DNA of 64,000 nt, from positions 558,001-622,000 of the forward strand of contig NZ_JPXI01000033.1 of the NCBI RefSeq assembly GCF_000740675.1, given 5' to 3'. Positions 61,398 through 64,000 of this stretch are shown one piece after another; position 1 is the first letter of the stretch; the number at the start of each line of letters is the position of its first letter. The notes beneath the pieces are model-generated. The model saw only the letters and a program-made list of their open reading frames with translations, was not told the origin of the DNA and ran no database searches. Origin of the DNA: Massilia sp. BSC265 (GTDB taxonomy: Bacteria; Pseudomonadota; Gammaproteobacteria; Burkholderiales; Burkholderiaceae_D). The position numbers and the translations under genes were made by a program.

Positions 61398-61474
61398 GAT
61401 TTGAAAGGGGTGCAGCAGGTGGGGTATTCTTGATCCGAGCCCGGCAGCCGACATAGCGGCAACACGGTGATTCT

Positions 61475-61589
61475 CGTAGGGTGGACGGGTGGCCCGCCCA
61501 CGCCGTCAACGCATTGCAACTATGCCGCGCGCCTCTCGATCCGCGAACGCCTGCTGGACCGCGTGGGCAGGAAACCTGCCCACGCTACG
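61475..61589. repeat. Dispersed inverted-repeat element, copy D
   Basis: About 115 bp with ends CGTAGGGTGG / CCACGCTACG and an inner GTGGGCAGGAAACCTGCCCAC hairpin. Unlike the other three copies it lies between divergent genes (edd and pgi), between the two HexR-like sites. Confidence 0.65.
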
Positions 61590-61609
61590 GAAAAACCGAC
61601 AAGATTTTA

Positions 61610-61624
61610 TGTAGTGAATTTACG
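61610..61624. promoter_or_regulatory. HexR-like operator before pgi
   Basis: TGTAGTGAATTTACG matches TGTARTWWWAYTACA in 12 of 15 positions. It lies 75 bp before the pgi start. Weaker than the edd site but in the same intergenic gap. Confidence 0.4.
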
Positions 61625-61699
61625 CACGCATCCTGTATTATTCGATAATCTGCTATTGCCAACATTGTCTCATCGACACCGCTCATCGACACTGACCTT

Positions 61700-63343
61700 A
61701 TGCGCCAGCCAACCCTGACCAGCACCGCCAGCTTCCACGCCCTCGAGAACCACGCCCAAGACGCCGAAGACTGGCTGATGCGCGACCTGTTCGCCGCCGA
61801 CCCGCAGCGTTTCGAGCGCATGTCCGTGGAAGCGGCGGGGCTCTTCCTAGACTATTCAAAAAATCGCCTCGACGGGCGCACGCTTGAACTGCTGGCGGCG
61901 CTTGCGCGCGAGCGTGGCGTGGAAGAGCGCCGCGACGCCATGTTCGCAGGTGAGCGCATCAACAACACCGAAAACCGCGCCGTCCTGCACACCGCCCTGC
62001 GCGCCCCGCGCGGCAACCAGCTGGTGGTCGACGGCCAGGACGTGAACGCGGACGTCCACGCGGTGCTCGACCGCATCCGCAGCTTCACCGATGCCGTGCG
62101 CAGCGGCGAATGGCTGGGCCATACCGGCAAGCCGATCACCGACATCGTCAACATCGGCATCGGCGGCTCGGACCTGGGCCCGAAGATGGTCGTGCTGGCC
62201 CTGCGCCACTACGCCCATCCGCGCCTGCGGATGCACTTCGTGTCGAACGTCGACGGCCACGACATGGATGCCGCCCTGTCCCAGGTGAATCCGGAAACCA
62301 CGCTGTTCATCGTCGCCTCGAAGACCTTCACCACCGCCGAGACCATGATGAACGCGCAGACCGCGCGCGCCTGGTTCCTGAACAATGCGCCGGAAGAGGC
62401 GCTGGCCAAGCACTTCGTCGCCGTCTCCACCAACACCGAGGCGATCAAGGCCTTCGGCATCGATCCGAACAACATGTTCCCGTTCTGGGACTGGGTCGGC
62501 GGCCGCTACTCGGTATGGTCGGCAATCGGCCTGTCGGTCGCACTGGCGGTCGGCTTCGGCTACTTCTCCGACTTCCTGGGCGGCGCCCATGAGATGGACC
62601 AGCACTTCCGCACCGCCCCGGTCGAGCAGAACATGCCGATGCTGCTGGCCCTGGTGGGCTTCTGGAACCGCGAATTCCTCGACGCGCATTCGGTCACGAT
62701 CGCGCCCTACCACCAGGACCTGAACCGCTTCCCGGCCTACCTGCAGCAGCTCGACATGGAGAGCAACGGCAAGTGCGTCACCCGCGACGGCGACCCGGTC
62801 GATACCCCGACCTGCCCGGCGATCTGGGGCGAGCCCGGCACCAACGGCCAGCACGCCTACTTCCAGCTGCTGCACCAGGGCACCGACCCGACCCCGATCG
62901 ACTTCATCGCGGCCCTGCGTCCCGCCCACGAGATGGAACACCACCATACGGCCCTGCTGGCGAACTGCTTCGCCCAGTCGGAAGCCTTCATGAAGGGCAA
63001 GACCATCGACGAGGTGCGTGCGGACCTGCAGGCGCAGGGCCTGGCGCCGGACGAAGTCGAGCGCCTGGCGCCGCACAAGACCTTCCCGGGCAACCGCCCG
63101 AGCAACACCATCCTGATGGAACGCCTGACCCCGGCCACGCTGGGCGCCCTGATCGCCCTCTACGAACACAAAACCTTCGTGCAGGGCGTGATCTGGAACG
63201 TCAACAGTTTCGACCAGTGGGGCGTTGAGCTGGGCAAGGTGCTGGCGAAGAAGATCGAAGCCGAGCTGGCGGGCGAGCCGCAGCCGGCGAACCACGACAG
63301 CTCCACCAACGGCCTGATCGCCCGCGCCAAGGCCGCTTTCTAG
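61700..63343 (+). CDS. pgi: Glucose-6-phosphate isomerase
   Basis: 547 residues (E. coli 549). [22 protein letters not shown] and the catalytic Glu/His/Lys region ([30 protein letters not shown]) are intact. It interconverts glucose-6-phosphate and fructose-6-phosphate, feeding the Entner-Doudoroff enzymes encoded across the divergent promoter region. The lactonase-family gene follows after 29 bp in the same direction. Confidence 0.96.
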   Translation: MRQPTLTSTASFHALENHAQDAEDWLMRDLFAADPQRFERMSVEAAGLFLDYSKNRLDGRTLELLAALARERGVEERRDAMFAGERINNTENRAVLHTALRAPRGNQLVVDGQDVNADVHAVLDRIRSFTDAVRSGEWLGHTGKPITDIVNIGIGGSDLGPKMVVLALRHYAHPRLRMHFVSNVDGHDMDAALSQVNPETTLFIVASKTFTTAETMMNAQTARAWFLNNAPEEALAKHFVAVSTNTEAIKAFGIDPNNMFPFWDWVGGRYSVWSAIGLSVALAVGFGYFSDFLGGAHEMDQHFRTAPVEQNMPMLLALVGFWNREFLDAHSVTIAPYHQDLNRFPAYLQQLDMESNGKCVTRDGDPVDTPTCPAIWGEPGTNGQHAYFQLLHQGTDPTPIDFIAALRPAHEMEHHHTALLANCFAQSEAFMKGKTIDEVRADLQAQGLAPDEVERLAPHKTFPGNRPSNTILMERLTPATLGALIALYEHKTFVQGVIWNVNSFDQWGVELGKVLAKKIEAELAGEPQPANHDSSTNGLIARAKAAF

Positions 63344-63372
63344 GCAAACCCGGAACCCAACCTGACACACAC

Positions 63373-64000
63373 ATGGCAAGCGATAAATTCGAAGTGGTGC
63401 ACGACGCGCCGATGCTCGTCGGCGAAGCAGCAACCTGGCACGAGGTCGAGTCGGCGCTGTACTGGGTGGACATCAACGGCCACACGGTCAACCGCGTGCA
63501 CCCGGCCAGCGGCAAGTTTTCGTACTGGAAGATGGGTTCGGAGCCCTCGGCCCTGGGCGTCGACGGCGACAACAACCTGATCGTGTCCCTGCGCTCCGGC
63601 CTGATCTGCCTGAACACGACCAGCGGCAAGGAAACGCCGATTGCCGATGCGCCCTACGATACGGCGATCGTCCGCTTCAACGACGGCCGGGTGGACCCGG
63701 CGGGCCGTTTCTGGGTCGGCACCATGTACGAGCCGCGCGACAAGCCGGCGGCCGAGATGTACGTGCTCGAGCACGGCCAGCTGCGCCGCGCCTGGGCGGG
63801 CGGCATGACCAACTCGAACGGCCTGGCCTGGAGCCTGGACGGCCGCACGATGTTCCATGCCGATACGACCACGCACCGGATCGACTGCTACGACTATGAC
63901 CCGGCCACTGGGGAACACTCCAACCAGCGCAATCTGTTGACCTTCCCGCTAGATAAGTCGGCCGCGGATTACGGCGGCCGGCCGGACGGGGCCACGGTCG
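63373..64000 (+). CDS. SMP-30/gluconolactonase/LRE-family protein (cut by window end)
   Basis: About 209 N-terminal residues are present. VGEAATWHEVESALYWVDINGHTVNRVHP, FNDGRVDPAGRFWVGTM and TNSNGLAWSLDGRTMFHADT hold the metal-binding Glu, Asn and Asp residues of the six-bladed SMP-30 propeller. Such enzymes hydrolyse sugar lactones such as gluconolactone. It follows pgi by 29 bp, in keeping with a role in hexose oxidation. The last visible residues GGRPDGATV are the usual family signature. Confidence 0.88.
   Translation, partial: MASDKFEVVHDAPMLVGEAATWHEVESALYWVDINGHTVNRVHPASGKFSYWKMGSEPSALGVDGDNNLIVSLRSGLICLNTTSGKETPIADAPYDTAIVRFNDGRVDPAGRFWVGTMYEPRDKPAAEMYVLEHGQLRRAWAGGMTNSNGLAWSLDGRTMFHADTTTHRIDCYDYDPATGEHSNQRNLLTFPLDKSAADYGGRPDGATV

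Overview
The window is a 64 kb piece of a GC-rich chromosome. Its codon use and gene set (YggX next to ArgA, an Entner-Doudoroff block, a DUF2760/Hsp70 operon, an imuAB SOS cassette, many small Oxalobacteraceae-type proteins) point to a betaproteobacterium of the Oxalobacteraceae, most like Massilia/Telluria. This placement is by eye; no 16S or marker search was possible. No rRNA, tRNA, CRISPR array or transposase was found.

Layout. 1-12.3 kb is core and signalling: a QseBC/TctDE-like two-component system behind a DegP/MucD-type protease, an IbpA-type small heat-shock protein with a probable ROSE RNA thermometer, an Asp/Glu racemase, a membrane phosphoesterase, a DUF5916 outer-membrane-type protein, a full PAS-GGDEF-EAL protein, ArfB, a GNAT enzyme and an orphan receiver domain. 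12.5-20.3 kb is an arsenic-resistance block on two strands: arsH, arsC (glutaredoxin type), arsB, three low-molecular-weight-phosphatase-type arsC genes, arsR, then divergently a flavoprotein with a cysteine-rich tail, an MFS exporter and a second arsR. A shared inverted repeat (ATTCG-N8-CGAAT and variants) sits at the control regions, so the block looks like one ArsR regulon. Its right side abuts imuB-imuA (SOS mutagenesis) with no dnaE2. Upstream of imuA lies a truncated second imuA copy with its own LexA box, suggesting a recombination scar.

23-32 kb: a putative Na+/H+ antiporter with a degenerate HepT-like protein, an endonuclease/exonuclease/phosphatase-family protein, a CurA-type reductase, a solitary pstC behind a Pho box, a secreted Ser-rich protein plus DUF2145 protein, a 55-residue protein, and a BCCT transporter with a long foldable leader. 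32.4-37.7 kb is a tightly coupled DUF2760-Hsp70-Hsp70 operon. 37.7-46.2 kb: a TetR regulator and a 36-residue membrane protein that share an operator, a PRC-barrel protein, HrpA, ArgA (probably leaderless) and YggX.

46.2-64 kb: an AraC regulator coupled to a degenerate GGDEF membrane protein, a TonB receptor coupled to a beta-propeller phytase, a lipoprotein, RpiA, a MacAB-type three-gene exporter, a secreted unknown, an HExxH protein, eda-edd, pgi and a gluconolactonase-type gene cut by the window end. rpiA, edd, eda, pgi and the lactonase family gene form a sugar-phosphate neighbourhood with HexR-like sites in the edd/pgi divergent region. Four copies of a roughly 110-120 bp inverted-repeat element (ends GTAGGGTGG / CCACCCTAC) lie in intergenic gaps, three of them between convergent genes.
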